This document shows positions 26,132 through 35,833 of a stretch of DNA of 64,000 nt, in pieces. The stretch's first letter is position 1, and every line of letters starts with the position of its first letter. The stretch spans positions 1 to 64,000 of the forward strand of contig PAVS01000007.1 of NCBI GenBank assembly GCA_002713145.1, read 5' to 3'. A model generated the notes under the pieces. The model did no database searches and was not told the origin of the DNA. It saw only the letters and a list, made by a program, of their open reading frames with translations. The DNA comes from Halobacteriovoraceae bacterium. Its GTDB lineage: Bacteria > Bdellovibrionota > Bacteriovoracia > Bacteriovoracales > Bacteriovoracaceae. Both the position numbers and the translations under genes were made by a program.

Positions 26132-26835
26132 ACACCACCCATATGAACCAAAATGCTATCGCTGAAGAAAACGCTCGTTTTATGAGTGGGGTGTATAAGT
26201 GGATGACTTTCGGGATTCTGCTCACGGGGATGGTGTCGTATTATACCGCTCAGTCAGAAGCGGCGATCCAGCTCATACTTGGTAATAAAATTATATTTTA
26301 TGGACTTATTATTGCGGAGCTTGCGGCAGTGATTTTTTTATCGGCGCGGATTCAAAAAATGAGTCCTACGACGGCGACGATTGTTTATCTTGGGTATGCC
26401 ACGCTTACGGGGCTGACTTTTTCTGTGATCTTTTTGGCCTACACTCAAGAGAGTATTCAAAGTGCTTTTTTTCTCACCGCTTTTAGTTTCGCTGGACTCA
26501 GTGCCTTTGGTTATTTTACCAAAAGGGATCTCGGGCCCATTGGAACTTTTTGTCATATGGGACTTTGGGGGCTGATTGGTTTTGCGCTTATATCGATGTT
26601 CTTTCCCTCACTTATGAGTTCCACTAATAGTAAAATTTTTGGAATCGCTGGGGTGTTAATTTTCTCAGGGCTCACGGCTTATGACACTCAGAAGATCAAA
26701 AATAGTAATATTATTGGTAATGAAGGGACAGCGGAAGATCATAAAGAAACTATCATGGGGGCTTTAAAACTCTACCTGGATTTTATCAATCTCTTTTTAA
26801 TGATTCTGAGACTTATGGGTAATAGAAGACAATAA
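26128..26835 (+). CDS. Bax-inhibitor-1/YccA family membrane protein
   Basis: 235 residues with about seven membrane segments. Residues 20-43 carry the family start (SGVYKWMTFGILLTGMVS), and FSGLTAYDTQKIK in the last third is the family's conserved loop with its acidic residue. BI-1 proteins act as calcium or proton leak channels and, in bacteria such as YccA and YbhL, are linked to FtsH proteolysis and envelope stress. AAGGAG is five bases before the ATG. It overlaps the 43-residue frame upstream, so it may be read from the accessory operon although it is probably a core gene. Confidence 0.85.
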   Translation: MNTTHMNQNAIAEENARFMSGVYKWMTFGILLTGMVSYYTAQSEAAIQLILGNKIIFYGLIIAELAAVIFLSARIQKMSPTTATIVYLGYATLTGLTFSVIFLAYTQESIQSAFFLTAFSFAGLSAFGYFTKRDLGPIGTFCHMGLWGLIGFALISMFFPSLMSSTNSKIFGIAGVLIFSGLTAYDTQKIKNSNIIGNEGTAEDHKETIMGALKLYLDFINLFLMILRLMGNRRQ

Positions 26836-26896
26836 GAGGCACCGCCAAGTCTGACATTATTAAATGTGTAGAAAAATTCACATATTGCTTTAAAAA

Positions 26897-26911
26897 GGGG
26901 GTTTTACCCCC
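26897..26911 (+). terminator. GC hairpin, weak terminator candidate
   Basis: GGGGG (26897-26901) and CCCCC (26907-26911) enclose TTTTA. A loose T-rich stretch (GAATTCTTTC) follows rather than a clean T-run. It lies 61 bases after the BI-1 gene. A third copy of TAAATGTGTAG sits just upstream at 26861-26871. Confidence 0.4.
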
Positions 26912-26990
26912 GAATTCTTTCATACTGGGCGATTTCGATTGAAAAAAAACTTAATCTTAAGTATCTTCAGTTTTTTAATATAAGGTATTC

Positions 26991-29900
26991 ATGAAGCGAT
27001 TAATAACCAGCGAAAAACAACTCAAAGAAATCATTGAGACTATCCCTCAATTAGTTTGGAGAGCAGATCAACATGGTCAAATTGATTACGTGAGCGAGCG
27101 ATTTGCCAGTTTTATGGGGGCCAGTGAGGCAGAGCTTAAAGGTGAGGGGTGGATAGACTTTATTCATCCAGATGATCAGGCTGCGGTTAAAGCGGAACTG
27201 GCTCGTGCTATCGAAAGTTTAACAGCGTTTAAAATTCAATTTCGAGTCAAACCTAAACACCAAGATGATTATTTATGGGTAGATGGTGAAGCGAATCCTC
27301 TTAAAGATAAAGAAGGGTCTCTCCTCAATTTCTTTGGAACACTAAGTAATATTAATGATGCTAAAGTTGAAGAAGAAAAGCGGCTTGTCAGTGAGAGCCG
27401 TTACGAATATGCAACTCGCGCTACCAAAGACGCCATTTGGGATTGGAATTTACAAACAAATAAAGTGAGATGGAATAAGGCCATCGTTACCGTCTTTGGT
27501 TATGAGGATTCGGCGCAAGATAGTGATGTCCAGTGGTGGTATGAGCATATTCATCCAGAGGATAGAGAGCGCGTAGTGGCGGGAATTCATAATGTCATAG
27601 ATTCTAAAGATGGGGAACATTGGGAAGATCAATATCGTTTCTTACGTGCTGATGGAACACCGGCTTATATCTTTGATAAAGGTTTTGTGGTTAGAGATGA
27701 GCAAAGCCTGCCTCAGCGTATGATTGGGGCCATGGAAGACATCACGATCAGACGGGCTAAAGAAAAAGAGCTTTCTGAGCGAGAGCTGCAGTATCGAAGT
27801 GTTTTTGAATCAACCAATGATGGTATCATGATTTTTGACCAAAATGGAAAGTTGGTGGAAGTAAATCCTGCTGCATGTAGGATGCATGGTTATAGCAAAG
27901 ATGAAATGATAGGCATGTCGGGAATACAATTTGTACACCCTCAGGATGTAAGTGAGTTTACCCGTTTTGTGAAAGAAGTGAATGAGGGGAAAACGTTTAC
28001 TGTGACGGCCAGACACCTCAAAAAAACAGGGGAAGTGATTAATATCGATGTGGCAGGATCAGATTTTTTATATGGAGAAGAAGAATGTCTACTTGCCATT
28101 GTCAGAGATATCACCGAGAGAAAAGCCGCGGAAAGTGCTCTCGCTGAATTAGGACAGCGTTTTAATCGTATGACTAAATCCACAGGTTTTGGGGTTTGGT
28201 ATTGTGATCTTCCTTTTGATGAGCTGATTTGGGATCATCAAGTGAAAGAGCATTTCTTTATCCCTCCTGAAGATAAAGTTACAATTGATGATTTCTATGC
28301 ACGAATTGTCCCAGAGGATAGAGAGAGAACGCAAAACGCTATTAATACATCCATTGAAAAGCAAACCAATTATAATATCGTTTATCGCACATTCAATCCA
28401 GAAAACCCAGACGATGATATTAAATATATTCAGGCCATAGGTTGGACAGATTATGATAGTGAAGACAATCCTATTCGATTTGATGGGGTGACTCTCGATA
28501 TCACTCAGAGACAGCAATATGAAATTGAGCGCCTCCAGATGGGGGCTATTGTTGAAAACAGTAGAGATTTCGTTCTTATTTGCGATAAAGAATTTAAACC
28601 AAGGTTAATTAATCCTAGTGGAAGACAAATAAGCGGACTTGATGATCAAGCCTTAAATGATTATAGCTTTTTTGATTTTTTTCCAGCTTCTGAAAAAGAA
28701 TTTATTCAAAGCACGATCATCCCCAAGGTAGAGGCGAAAGACTTTTGGAAAGGGCAACTATATTTAAAAGATATTCAAACAAATAAAAAGATTCCTGTGA
28801 ATCTACATATGTTTCGTATCAACGATCCTCTCACTAATGTGTTTAATTCTTACGCTTGTTTTATCCGTGATATCACCGAGCAAAAACAATATGAAAAGGA
28901 TTTAGAGCTGGCCAAAGAGGTTGCTGAGAAAGCTAGTGAATCTAAAACGAGATTTTTGGCCAATATGAGCCATGAAATCCGCACCCCTTTATCAGCTGTT
29001 CTAGGTTTTAGTGATCTATTGCAAACTCGATTAAGTGATGATGAAGAAGCTAATATGTATATTAATCGCATCACCAGAAATTCTCTTCATTTAACTGATC
29101 TAATTGATGATCTACTTGATCTCTCGAAAATTGAATCGGATAAAATTGAACTAGAAAAAATCTCAGTTGATCTTGAAGCTATGTTGGAAGACGTAAAAAA
29201 TATGTTTACCCTAAAAGCTCGAGAAAAGAATCTTAAGATTAATTTCAAGTGGACCACTCCTGAAGTGAAAACAATCTACTCAGATGCAGTGAGACTGACC
29301 CAGGTTTTTACAAATATTATAGGGAACGCTGTTAAATTTACTGAAAAAGGTGAAGTGAATGTCCTCCTGGCTTTTGAAGATGGTATTCTTAAAACGTTAG
29401 TAAGTGATACAGGTATTGGTATCTCAAAAACACAACAACAGAAAATTTTTGATCCCTTTGTTCAAGCTGATCTTTCTGTTTCTAGAAAATACGGTGGAAC
29501 AGGGCTTGGGCTGGTTCTTGCAAAAAAGCTGAGTCAACTGCTAGGAGGAGACTTAAAACTAGAAGAGAGCACGCTAGGAGCTGGAACCACATTTTCTTTT
29601 TGGGTAAAATCATTTGACAAAAATATGCATGCGAGTGGGATAGATGGACTTGATGATAGCTCAAAGGCAAAGGAATTAAAGGATCTTCGTATCTTGGTGG
29701 TGGATGATTCAAAAGACAATCGAATTATTATAAGAACGTACCTGCGAGCAGTTGGTATTGAAGTCCTAGAGGCAACGAATGGTCGTGAAGGTGTTTCTGT
29801 GGCTCTTGAAAATGATTGTCATATGATTTTGATGGATATCCAGATGCCGGTGATGGATGGATACACCGCCCTGTCTGAATTGCAAAAAACGAATTATGAT

Positions 29901-30038
29901 CAACCTATTGTGGCTTTTACCGCCCATGCTTTTAGCGAGGAAAAGAGCCGTTGTTTAGAGGCGGGATTTTCAGAGTATATAGTCAAGCCAGTGGATCGAA
30001 ATGATCTTATAGAAGTTATTAAACAGCAGTGTCTATAA
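26991..30038 (+). CDS. Cytoplasmic hybrid histidine kinase with five PAS domains and a receiver
   Basis: 1,015 residues with no membrane segment. Five PAS domains lie in a row (starting near 12, 130, 255, 380 and 510), several with PAC tails such as SNINDAKVEE. Next come the HisKA domain (FLANMSHEIRTP, His661), the ATPase domain (NAVKFTEKG, DTGIGIS, GGTGLGL) and a receiver (VVDDSKDN, Asp949 in ILMDIQMP, Lys in IVKP). All phosphotransfer residues are intact. The stop overlaps the ATG of the RimB-like gene (TAATG), which ties this sensor to the RimB/RimK pair. The signal sensed is unknown; there is no heme or flavin motif I can assign. Confidence 0.9.
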   Translation: MKRLITSEKQLKEIIETIPQLVWRADQHGQIDYVSERFASFMGASEAELKGEGWIDFIHPDDQAAVKAELARAIESLTAFKIQFRVKPKHQDDYLWVDGEANPLKDKEGSLLNFFGTLSNINDAKVEEEKRLVSESRYEYATRATKDAIWDWNLQTNKVRWNKAIVTVFGYEDSAQDSDVQWWYEHIHPEDRERVVAGIHNVIDSKDGEHWEDQYRFLRADGTPAYIFDKGFVVRDEQSLPQRMIGAMEDITIRRAKEKELSERELQYRSVFESTNDGIMIFDQNGKLVEVNPAACRMHGYSKDEMIGMSGIQFVHPQDVSEFTRFVKEVNEGKTFTVTARHLKKTGEVINIDVAGSDFLYGEEECLLAIVRDITERKAAESALAELGQRFNRMTKSTGFGVWYCDLPFDELIWDHQVKEHFFIPPEDKVTIDDFYARIVPEDRERTQNAINTSIEKQTNYNIVYRTFNPENPDDDIKYIQAIGWTDYDSEDNPIRFDGVTLDITQRQQYEIERLQMGAIVENSRDFVLICDKEFKPRLINPSGRQISGLDDQALNDYSFFDFFPASEKEFIQSTIIPKVEAKDFWKGQLYLKDIQTNKKIPVNLHMFRINDPLTNVFNSYACFIRDITEQKQYEKDLELAKEVAEKASESKTRFLANMSHEIRTPLSAVLGFSDLLQTRLSDDEEANMYINRITRNSLHLTDLIDDLLDLSKIESDKIELEKISVDLEAMLEDVKNMFTLKAREKNLKINFKWTTPEVKTIYSDAVRLTQVFTNIIGNAVKFTEKGEVNVLLAFEDGILKTLVSDTGIGISKTQQQKIFDPFVQADLSVSRKYGGTGLGLVLAKKLSQLLGGDLKLEESTLGAGTTFSFWVKSFDKNMHASGIDGLDDSSKAKELKDLRILVVDDSKDNRIIIRTYLRAVGIEVLEATNGREGVSVALENDCHMILMDIQMPVMDGYTALSELQKTNYDQPIVAFTAHAFSEEKSRCLEAGFSEYIVKPVDRNDLIEVIKQQCL

Positions 30039-30502
30039 TGAAAAGCAAAGATCTAAAAATTATTGGCTGGCGGGAATGGATAGCTCTTCCGGATTTAGAA
30101 ATACCCAGCATAAAAGTCAAGGTGGATACGGGAGCTAAAACTTCTGCCCTTCATGCTTTTGATATCGAAACTTATAAAAGGGCAGGGAGTGAATTTGTAA
30201 AATTCACAGTGCACCCCGAACAGCGAAGTGTGAAAAAAACGATTCATTGCCAAGCTAAAATACTTGAATATAGAAAAGTGAAAAGCTCGAATGGAAAGAG
30301 TGAACTCAGACCGGTGATTCAAACTCAGGTGCATATGTTGGGTGAGAAATGGCAAATAGAAGTCACTCTTACCAATCGCGATGAGATGGGGTTTCGTATG
30401 CTCTTAGGGCGCGATAGTATAAAAAATAAATTTTTAGTGAATGTTGGTAAATCTTTTTACTCTAAGAATCCAGTTAAAAAGAAAAAAAGAAAAAAGGCAT
30501 AA
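30038..30502 (+). CDS. RimB/retropepsin-like ATP-dependent zinc protease family protein
   Basis: 154 residues from the ATG at 30038, which overlaps the kinase stop by one base. The N-terminal IIGWREWIALPDL, the retropepsin-like VDTGAKTSALHA and the late MLLGRDSIKNKFLV are typical of the RimB family. In Pseudomonas, RimB trims the glutamate tail that RimK adds to ribosomal protein S6. It lies one base before rimK. A Lys-rich tail ends the protein. The earlier in-frame GTG at 30029 has no advantage. Confidence 0.82.
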   Translation: MKSKDLKIIGWREWIALPDLEIPSIKVKVDTGAKTSALHAFDIETYKRAGSEFVKFTVHPEQRSVKKTIHCQAKILEYRKVKSSNGKSELRPVIQTQVHMLGEKWQIEVTLTNRDEMGFRMLLGRDSIKNKFLVNVGKSFYSKNPVKKKKRKKA

Positions 30503-30503
30503 G

Positions 30504-31679
30504 ATGAAGTTAGCAATCCTTTCTAAAGAACCTAATAACTACAGCACCAAACGATTGGTGGAAGCGGCCAAAAAACGAGGTCATACCGTTAAAGTTCTTA
30601 ACACGTTAAAGTTTGCCATTGATTTAGAGCAAGAAGATCCCGATCTCTATTATATGCAAAAGCGACTGGGTCATTATGATGCCATCCTTCCAAGAATAGG
30701 GGCTTCTATTACTTATTTTGGAACCGCCATCGTGAGACAGTTTCAGCAAATGGATGTGTACACTTCCAATACTGCTGATGGAATTCTCAACTCAAGAGAT
30801 AAGCTGCGAAGTTTTCAGATTCTGAGTAAACATAAAATCGGAATTCCTGCCACGACTTTCGTTAAAGATAAAAAAGATGTGCTGCCTGCCATTGAAAGGG
30901 TAGGTGGAGCACCAGTGGTTATTAAACTGCTGGAAGGAACCCAAGGAATAGGTGTATTACTCGCCAATACGGTAGAGATGGCTACATCTATTATTGAGTT
31001 GCTGCAAAGTCAAAAGCAAAACGTATTGATTCAAAAATTTGTAGCTGAGAGTAAAGGCAAAGATATTAGGGCCATCGTTGTTGGTGATCGTGTTGTAGCG
31101 GCTATGAGAAGAGTGGCCCAAGGACAAGAATTTCGCAGTAACGTTCACCGAGGCGGACTAACTGAGCCGGTTGAATTAGATGATGAATACAAAGAGACGG
31201 CGATCAGAGCAGCCAAAATCATGGGTCTAGGTATAGCAGGTGTGGATATGCTAGAAGGAAAAGATGGCCCGCAAATTATGGAGATCAATTCTTCTCCGGG
31301 ACTAGAAGGAATTGAAGGTTGCACTAAATTAGATATTGCAGGAGCTTTTATTGATCATATCGCTGCAAGGGTGGATTTCCCTGAAATTGATATCCGTCAA
31401 AAAGTTGCGGTTAGTAAGGGCTATGGCGTCACTGAGATTTATATTCCTAAAGAATCGAAGTATGTGGGAAGCACTATTGGCGATTTAATTGAAAAAGATA
31501 TTAATGTTTTGAGCTTACATCGAGATGGTAAAGTGATTCCCAATCCTAAAAGAGCTCGTGAAATTATAGCTGATGATAGAGTTCTTTGTTTTGGTAAACT
31601 CGATGCCATGAGAGATCTTGTTCCTGAGAAAGTTCGTAAGAAAAGAAGACCGAAGGCGAAAAAGCTTAAAGTAAAATAA
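30504..31679 (+). CDS. rimK: RimK-like glutamate ligase with a C-terminal RCK_C-like domain
   Basis: 391 residues. Residues 1-300 are a RimK ATP-grasp: IPATTFVKD, VIKLLEGTQGIGV, SKGKDIRAIVVGDRVVAAM and IMEINSSPGLEGIE. E. coli RimK is about 300 residues. Here about 80 more residues follow (GVTEIYIPKESKYVGSTIGD, then NVLSLHRDGKVIPNP, then DDRVLCFGK), which read like a TrkA-C/RCK_C ligand-binding domain, and then a strongly basic tail. The enzyme adds glutamates to ribosomal protein S6 or similar targets. The extra domain could let a small ligand control it. The start at 30504 directly follows the RimB stop. Confidence 0.85.
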   Translation: MKLAILSKEPNNYSTKRLVEAAKKRGHTVKVLNTLKFAIDLEQEDPDLYYMQKRLGHYDAILPRIGASITYFGTAIVRQFQQMDVYTSNTADGILNSRDKLRSFQILSKHKIGIPATTFVKDKKDVLPAIERVGGAPVVIKLLEGTQGIGVLLANTVEMATSIIELLQSQKQNVLIQKFVAESKGKDIRAIVVGDRVVAAMRRVAQGQEFRSNVHRGGLTEPVELDDEYKETAIRAAKIMGLGIAGVDMLEGKDGPQIMEINSSPGLEGIEGCTKLDIAGAFIDHIAARVDFPEIDIRQKVAVSKGYGVTEIYIPKESKYVGSTIGDLIEKDINVLSLHRDGKVIPNPKRAREIIADDRVLCFGKLDAMRDLVPEKVRKKRRPKAKKLKVK

Positions 31680-31681
31680 GA

Positions 31682-33109
31682 TTATGTCCCACAAAAGGTT
31701 TGATACACTCGCTCGGATGGTTTCGGGGGAAGAGCAAACTCTTCACACTCAGTTTTTTCACTAAATGGATGAGTCAGCACTTCATTAAGCCTATGAAAAA
31801 AATCAAAATTCCCGGTATAGGCTTCATCAATGGCTTTTTGGATCAGGTGATTTCTTGGAATATAAAGAGGGTTGATCTGATCTAATTCATCCACGTTCTT
31901 CACACGGTTTTTCCATAGACTTTGAAACTCGTCGAACTCTTGAGACTTGGGAAAAAAATCACTTGGAGAGTGATAAAGATTTTTCAGCTCTCTAAAGGCA
32001 AGAGTAAAATCTAAGGATTCTTTTTCAAGATATTCCAAAAATTGTGTCACCAGTTTTTCGTCACTTGTTTGATAGTCAGAGATACCCATTTTCTTCGCGA
32101 GTGCCTTCATTCTCTTAAAATCAAAAAACTCCAAAGGCTCACCTAGATTTTTTTCTAAGAGTGCTATTGCCTGATCTGTATTTTCATCAATAAAAGGAAT
32201 AAAACATTCCGCAAGTCTAAAAATATTCCATTTTGCGATAGGGACTTGATTAAAAAAAGAGTAGCGTCCATGACGGTCAATAGAGCTAAAGACTTTATCA
32301 AATTTAAATTCATCAAGAAAAGCACAAGGTCCGTAATCGATTGTGATACCGGCCATGGAGAAATTATCAGTGTTCATCACTCCATGAATAAAGCCTAGGG
32401 AAGTCCACTGGGCAATGAGATCTGATTGGAGTTCAATTAATTTGTCTATCAGCCCCAGGGCTTGGTCTTTTTTGTTTTTAGCAGCAAGCTCTGGGTAATG
32501 ACGATCGATAGTGTAATTGAGCAAAGCCTCTAAGGATTCGAGATCATTTTTAAAGGCAAAATATTGAAAGGTTCCCACGCGGATATGACTCTTGGCCACG
32601 CGGGTGAGAATTCCACCGGGCTCTGGTCCATCTTGTCTGTACACTTCCTCTCCTGTGCTCACCGCACATAAGGATCTGGTGGTGGGAACACCCAAGACAT
32701 GCATAGCTTCACTCACAATATATTCACGAAGCACAGGTCCAAGAGCACTTCTACCATCGCCTCGCCTGGAGAAACGAGTTTGCCCGGAACCTTTGAGTTG
32801 AATATCAAAACCAGCGACTTCTCCTAACAGATGGGCTCTGCCATCACCTAGTTGAGGCACCAGGTTTCCAAATTGAAAGCCCGCATAAGCTTGGGCCAGA
32901 GGTTCTGAGCCGGGTAAAATTTTATTACCCGAGAATATCTCTGCTAATTCTTGATCTGTCGTTTCCTGCCATCCAATATTTAGCTCTGTTGCAAGCTTTT
33001 GGTTAAAAACGATGAGCTTGGGGGCAGCGAAATGCTCTGGATTAATTCTTTCATAAAATTGTTCAGGTAGACTAGAATAAGTATTATTAAAGTTTATATT
33101 CAAATTCAT
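31682..33109 (-). CDS. selO: SelO/YdiU protein adenylyltransferase (AMPylase)
   Basis: 475 residues with the pseudokinase-fold AMPylase signature: GFQFGNLVPQLGDGRAHLLGE, then LKGSGQTRFSRRGDGRS, REYIVSEAMHVLGVPTTR, and FIHGVMNTDNFS with TIDYGPCAFLD near residue 250. The C terminus ends YQTFCGT, with the family's conserved penultimate Cys region (selenocysteine in some eukaryotic homologues). SelO AMPylates metabolic proteins during oxidative stress. The ATG at 33109 is preferred over the TTG one codon earlier. It is convergent with rimK at a two-base gap. Confidence 0.92.
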   Translation of the reverse strand: MNLNINFNNTYSSLPEQFYERINPEHFAAPKLIVFNQKLATELNIGWQETTDQELAEIFSGNKILPGSEPLAQAYAGFQFGNLVPQLGDGRAHLLGEVAGFDIQLKGSGQTRFSRRGDGRSALGPVLREYIVSEAMHVLGVPTTRSLCAVSTGEEVYRQDGPEPGGILTRVAKSHIRVGTFQYFAFKNDLESLEALLNYTIDRHYPELAAKNKKDQALGLIDKLIELQSDLIAQWTSLGFIHGVMNTDNFSMAGITIDYGPCAFLDEFKFDKVFSSIDRHGRYSFFNQVPIAKWNIFRLAECFIPFIDENTDQAIALLEKNLGEPLEFFDFKRMKALAKKMGISDYQTSDEKLVTQFLEYLEKESLDFTLAFRELKNLYHSPSDFFPKSQEFDEFQSLWKNRVKNVDELDQINPLYIPRNHLIQKAIDEAYTGNFDFFHRLNEVLTHPFSEKTECEEFALPPKPSERVYQTFCGT

Positions 33110-33243
33110 CAATTCCTATTTGTAAGAGCTAGATATATAGCAATTTTATCATTTGTTATAGAAAATTGCCTATTTTTTAGACACTCTCTATGAAATTTTC
33201 AAGATCCATCCCCATTTCTCTTCTCTGAGGTTAAGATATAACT

Positions 33244-33795
33244 ATGAAAAAGTATTTTACTCTCTTGATCATTTTAAACTGTGTTAGTCTCTCCCTATCT
33301 GCCAAGTCCAAGCAAGAAGTGGAGCTCATTATTAATGATGAAGTTCATTATGAATGTTTGAGCGGAAATTGTATCAAACGACTTCCTTATATGAAATTTA
33401 ATGAGATAAATAACCGAGGGGACCATCTTGAATTTAGCGCCCAAAAAGTAAGAATGCGTAATAATTCGATCGTGTTTTATCATCCACGTATGAAAAACCG
33501 CCCCTTTGCTCCTACCGCTTCCGTTTGTGCAAAATATAAGAAAAATTTCTTTGGCCGAAATGTATGTCAAAAGCTAGTGCCAAGGGATATTAGAAACACT
33601 CTTTGCTCAAAATTGGGTTTAGGTGAAAGTCGTAATCACTCTATCGGAACAGCTCGCTTTCGCTCAACTCACTATCCTATATTCTATAAGTACGAGAAAG
33701 ATTCAGACGAATGGAGCATCCTTCGCATTGGAAGTGTTCTTGTCCCTGCAACCAAGTATATCGGTGTGAAGCGACTGGAGTGTACTCTTCGCTAA
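33244..33795 (+). CDS. Small secreted protein with cysteines
   Basis: 183 residues, with a signal peptide at 1-19 (TLLIILNCVSLSLSA). The mature part is about 160 residues, basic, with six cysteines that could form disulfides in the periplasm. I do not recognise a family. It ends four bases before the convergent helicase gene and has no nearby partner on its strand. The regulatory region upstream shows no convincing box. Confidence 0.6.
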   Translation: MKKYFTLLIILNCVSLSLSAKSKQEVELIINDEVHYECLSGNCIKRLPYMKFNEINNRGDHLEFSAQKVRMRNNSIVFYHPRMKNRPFAPTASVCAKYKKNFFGRNVCQKLVPRDIRNTLCSKLGLGESRNHSIGTARFRSTHYPIFYKYEKDSDEWSILRIGSVLVPATKYIGVKRLECTLR

Positions 33796-33799
33796 AAGA

Positions 33800-35833
33800 T
33801 CAGTCTTGGATCACTAACTGAATATCTTTGAGGCGACCATCACCAATTGAGACTGTGTTCACTTCTTTATCATCTTGAAAAAATTGATGAATCAGTCTTC
33901 GCTCTTTAGGGTTAAGAGAATTGAGAGTGATAGGCTCTTTTTTACTCAGCAGGGTTTTTCTTTTCGATGCTGCCAGCTTTTTCATTTTTTTCTCAAGATC
34001 CTGGTCGTCACGTGAAGGTTTTCTTTGGTTTTGAACTTTTGATTTTCCACCTTTCACCACTAACTTAAATTCTCGCTTGAGATAAACTCTCGTCTGCAGA
34101 TAAGTCATAATCAATTGCTCAAAAGCTTTTAGTAATTCGTTTCGATCACGCTTAAGCAACCCTTCATCTTCGCCTTTAAAACTGACAGTGAGAACTTCAT
34201 CTCTAAAAGCCACAGTGATAAAGAGTTTTAGTTGTGACAGCTTCATGATCTCTATTAGAAAAGGAAGCAGTAATTTTTTATAGATTGGCTTTACTGTAAA
34301 TTTATAAGTGTTTTTTCGTGGACCAAATAAGATAAATTGCTTTTTACCCTCTTTTATAAGTTCACTTTGAATAAGATCTTTGTCAGCGATTCTAAAATGA
34401 TTCAATACCTGTGAAGTAAACTGTTCGGGACTACTTCCAGTGAACTCTATCGATCTTCTATCCACTCTAGGTCCCGTGTGTTTTTTCTTTTCACGAGGAG
34501 GTCTATCCTCTTGAGTCGCAGACTTTTGAGAGTCACGCTTTTGTTCAGGTTGATTTTTAGAAATGGTCTTTTTAGGTCTGGGTGGTCTTTGTTGTTTCAT
34601 ATCTCTTTTTTTACTATCTCTATTATCTGTTCTTAGGCTTAGGGTTTTACGATCAATTCGCGGTTTAGGGCAGATATCATCAGCAAAGTCCTCATCTTCA
34701 AGATGAAGAGTTTGAATATCTGCTTCAATAAGCTCTTTAATAGGTTCTATGTATTCACAATCTTCATGGGCGCAAAAACTGATAGCTTCACCTTCAGCTC
34801 CCGCACGACCGGTTCGTCCAATACGGTGGACATAATTAGCTGCCTCTTGGGGCAGATCATAATTAATCACAAGATTAATTTCTTTAAAATCCAGCCCACG
34901 AGCTGCCACATCGGTACAAACGAGAATGGTCACTTCTTTCGCTCTAAAATCTTGCAATAGCTTTGTTCTTTTATTTTGACTCAGACGCCCTGATATCGGT
35001 TTGGCCTTAAGACCCATTTTTATCAACCATTCAGCTACCGTATGGGTTTGCACTTGGGTGTTACAAAAAACAATGGCGTAGGCGTCTTCTTTATCTCGTA
35101 GGGTTTTCACTAGAAGAGGAAATTTTTCTTCAGTGCTCACCATCGCAACTTTATGCTGGATATGATCAACCAGAAGACTGTCGGAATTTAAAATCAGCTC
35201 TTCTGGGTGAGAGTTGAATTTATATGCCGTTCGTAAAATTTCTCTATTACTGGTGGCCGAAACCATGATCAGCTGTCTGTCATTGGGAGCTTTGCCTAGG
35301 ATAAACTCAATATCTTTTTTAAAGCCCATATCGAATAAGCGATCGGCCTCATCAAAAACAATGGCTTTGCAATTATCTAAATTGGCGATTTTTTGTTTGA
35401 TCAAATCACAAATACGTCCCGGTGTGGCCACCAAAACTTGTGTTCCTGCTTTAATTAATTTTTTTTGTTTCTCAATACTCTCACCACCAATAATACAAGT
35501 GGCTTTGATATTGGCTTTTTTACCAATCGTATTAAAAGCGCTATGAGTTTGTTGGGCCAACTCGCGAGTAGGACTAAGGACGATATAGCTCATTTCTGTT
35601 TGAGCCTTTTCATCTTTTTCCAACGTGCGTAGGTAATCTTCTACTATGGGGATAACAAAAGCCCCGGTTTTACCACTGCCTGTCTCAGCTTGGGCAAAGA
35701 CGTCTTTTTTAGCTAATATCGTGTCTAGGGTAAGTTCTTGGATGGGAGATGTTTTAATAAACCCTGCGTCATGTAGTGATTCTACGAGTATAGGGGATAA
35801 ATCTCTTGTACTAAATTCAGATACTGTTTCGAT
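33800..35833 (-). CDS. DEAD-box RNA helicase fused to a KhpB/Jag-like module, probable AUC start
   Basis: About 677 residues. The helicase core has AETGSGKT, SPTRELAQQ, VFDEADRLFD, MVSATSN and HRIGRTGRAG. A basic linker (about 350-440) follows. Then come a Jag-N-like segment (SIEFTGSSPEQFTSQVLNHF), a KH-like region with a degenerate GxxG (GEDEGLLKRDR) and an R3H domain (ERRLIHQFF). This order matches KhpB. Upstream of the first TTG (35623) the frame is open and encodes the Q-motif-like start and Walker A, but holds no ATG, GTG, TTG or CTG back to the stop at 35858. An ATC at 35833 has AGAAGG seven bases before it, so I place the start there. Confidence 0.82.
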   Translation of the reverse strand: METVSEFSTRDLSPILVESLHDAGFIKTSPIQELTLDTILAKKDVFAQAETGSGKTGAFVIPIVEDYLRTLEKDEKAQTEMSYIVLSPTRELAQQTHSAFNTIGKKANIKATCIIGGESIEKQKKLIKAGTQVLVATPGRICDLIKQKIANLDNCKAIVFDEADRLFDMGFKKDIEFILGKAPNDRQLIMVSATSNREILRTAYKFNSHPEELILNSDSLLVDHIQHKVAMVSTEEKFPLLVKTLRDKEDAYAIVFCNTQVQTHTVAEWLIKMGLKAKPISGRLSQNKRTKLLQDFRAKEVTILVCTDVAARGLDFKEINLVINYDLPQEAANYVHRIGRTGRAGAEGEAISFCAHEDCEYIEPIKELIEADIQTLHLEDEDFADDICPKPRIDRKTLSLRTDNRDSKKRDMKQQRPPRPKKTISKNQPEQKRDSQKSATQEDRPPREKKKHTGPRVDRRSIEFTGSSPEQFTSQVLNHFRIADKDLIQSELIKEGKKQFILFGPRKNTYKFTVKPIYKKLLLPFLIEIMKLSQLKLFITVAFRDEVLTVSFKGEDEGLLKRDRNELLKAFEQLIMTYLQTRVYLKREFKLVVKGGKSKVQNQRKPSRDDQDLEKKMKKLAASKRKTLLSKKEPITLNSLNPKERRLIHQFFQDDKEVNTVSIGDGRLKDIQLVIQD

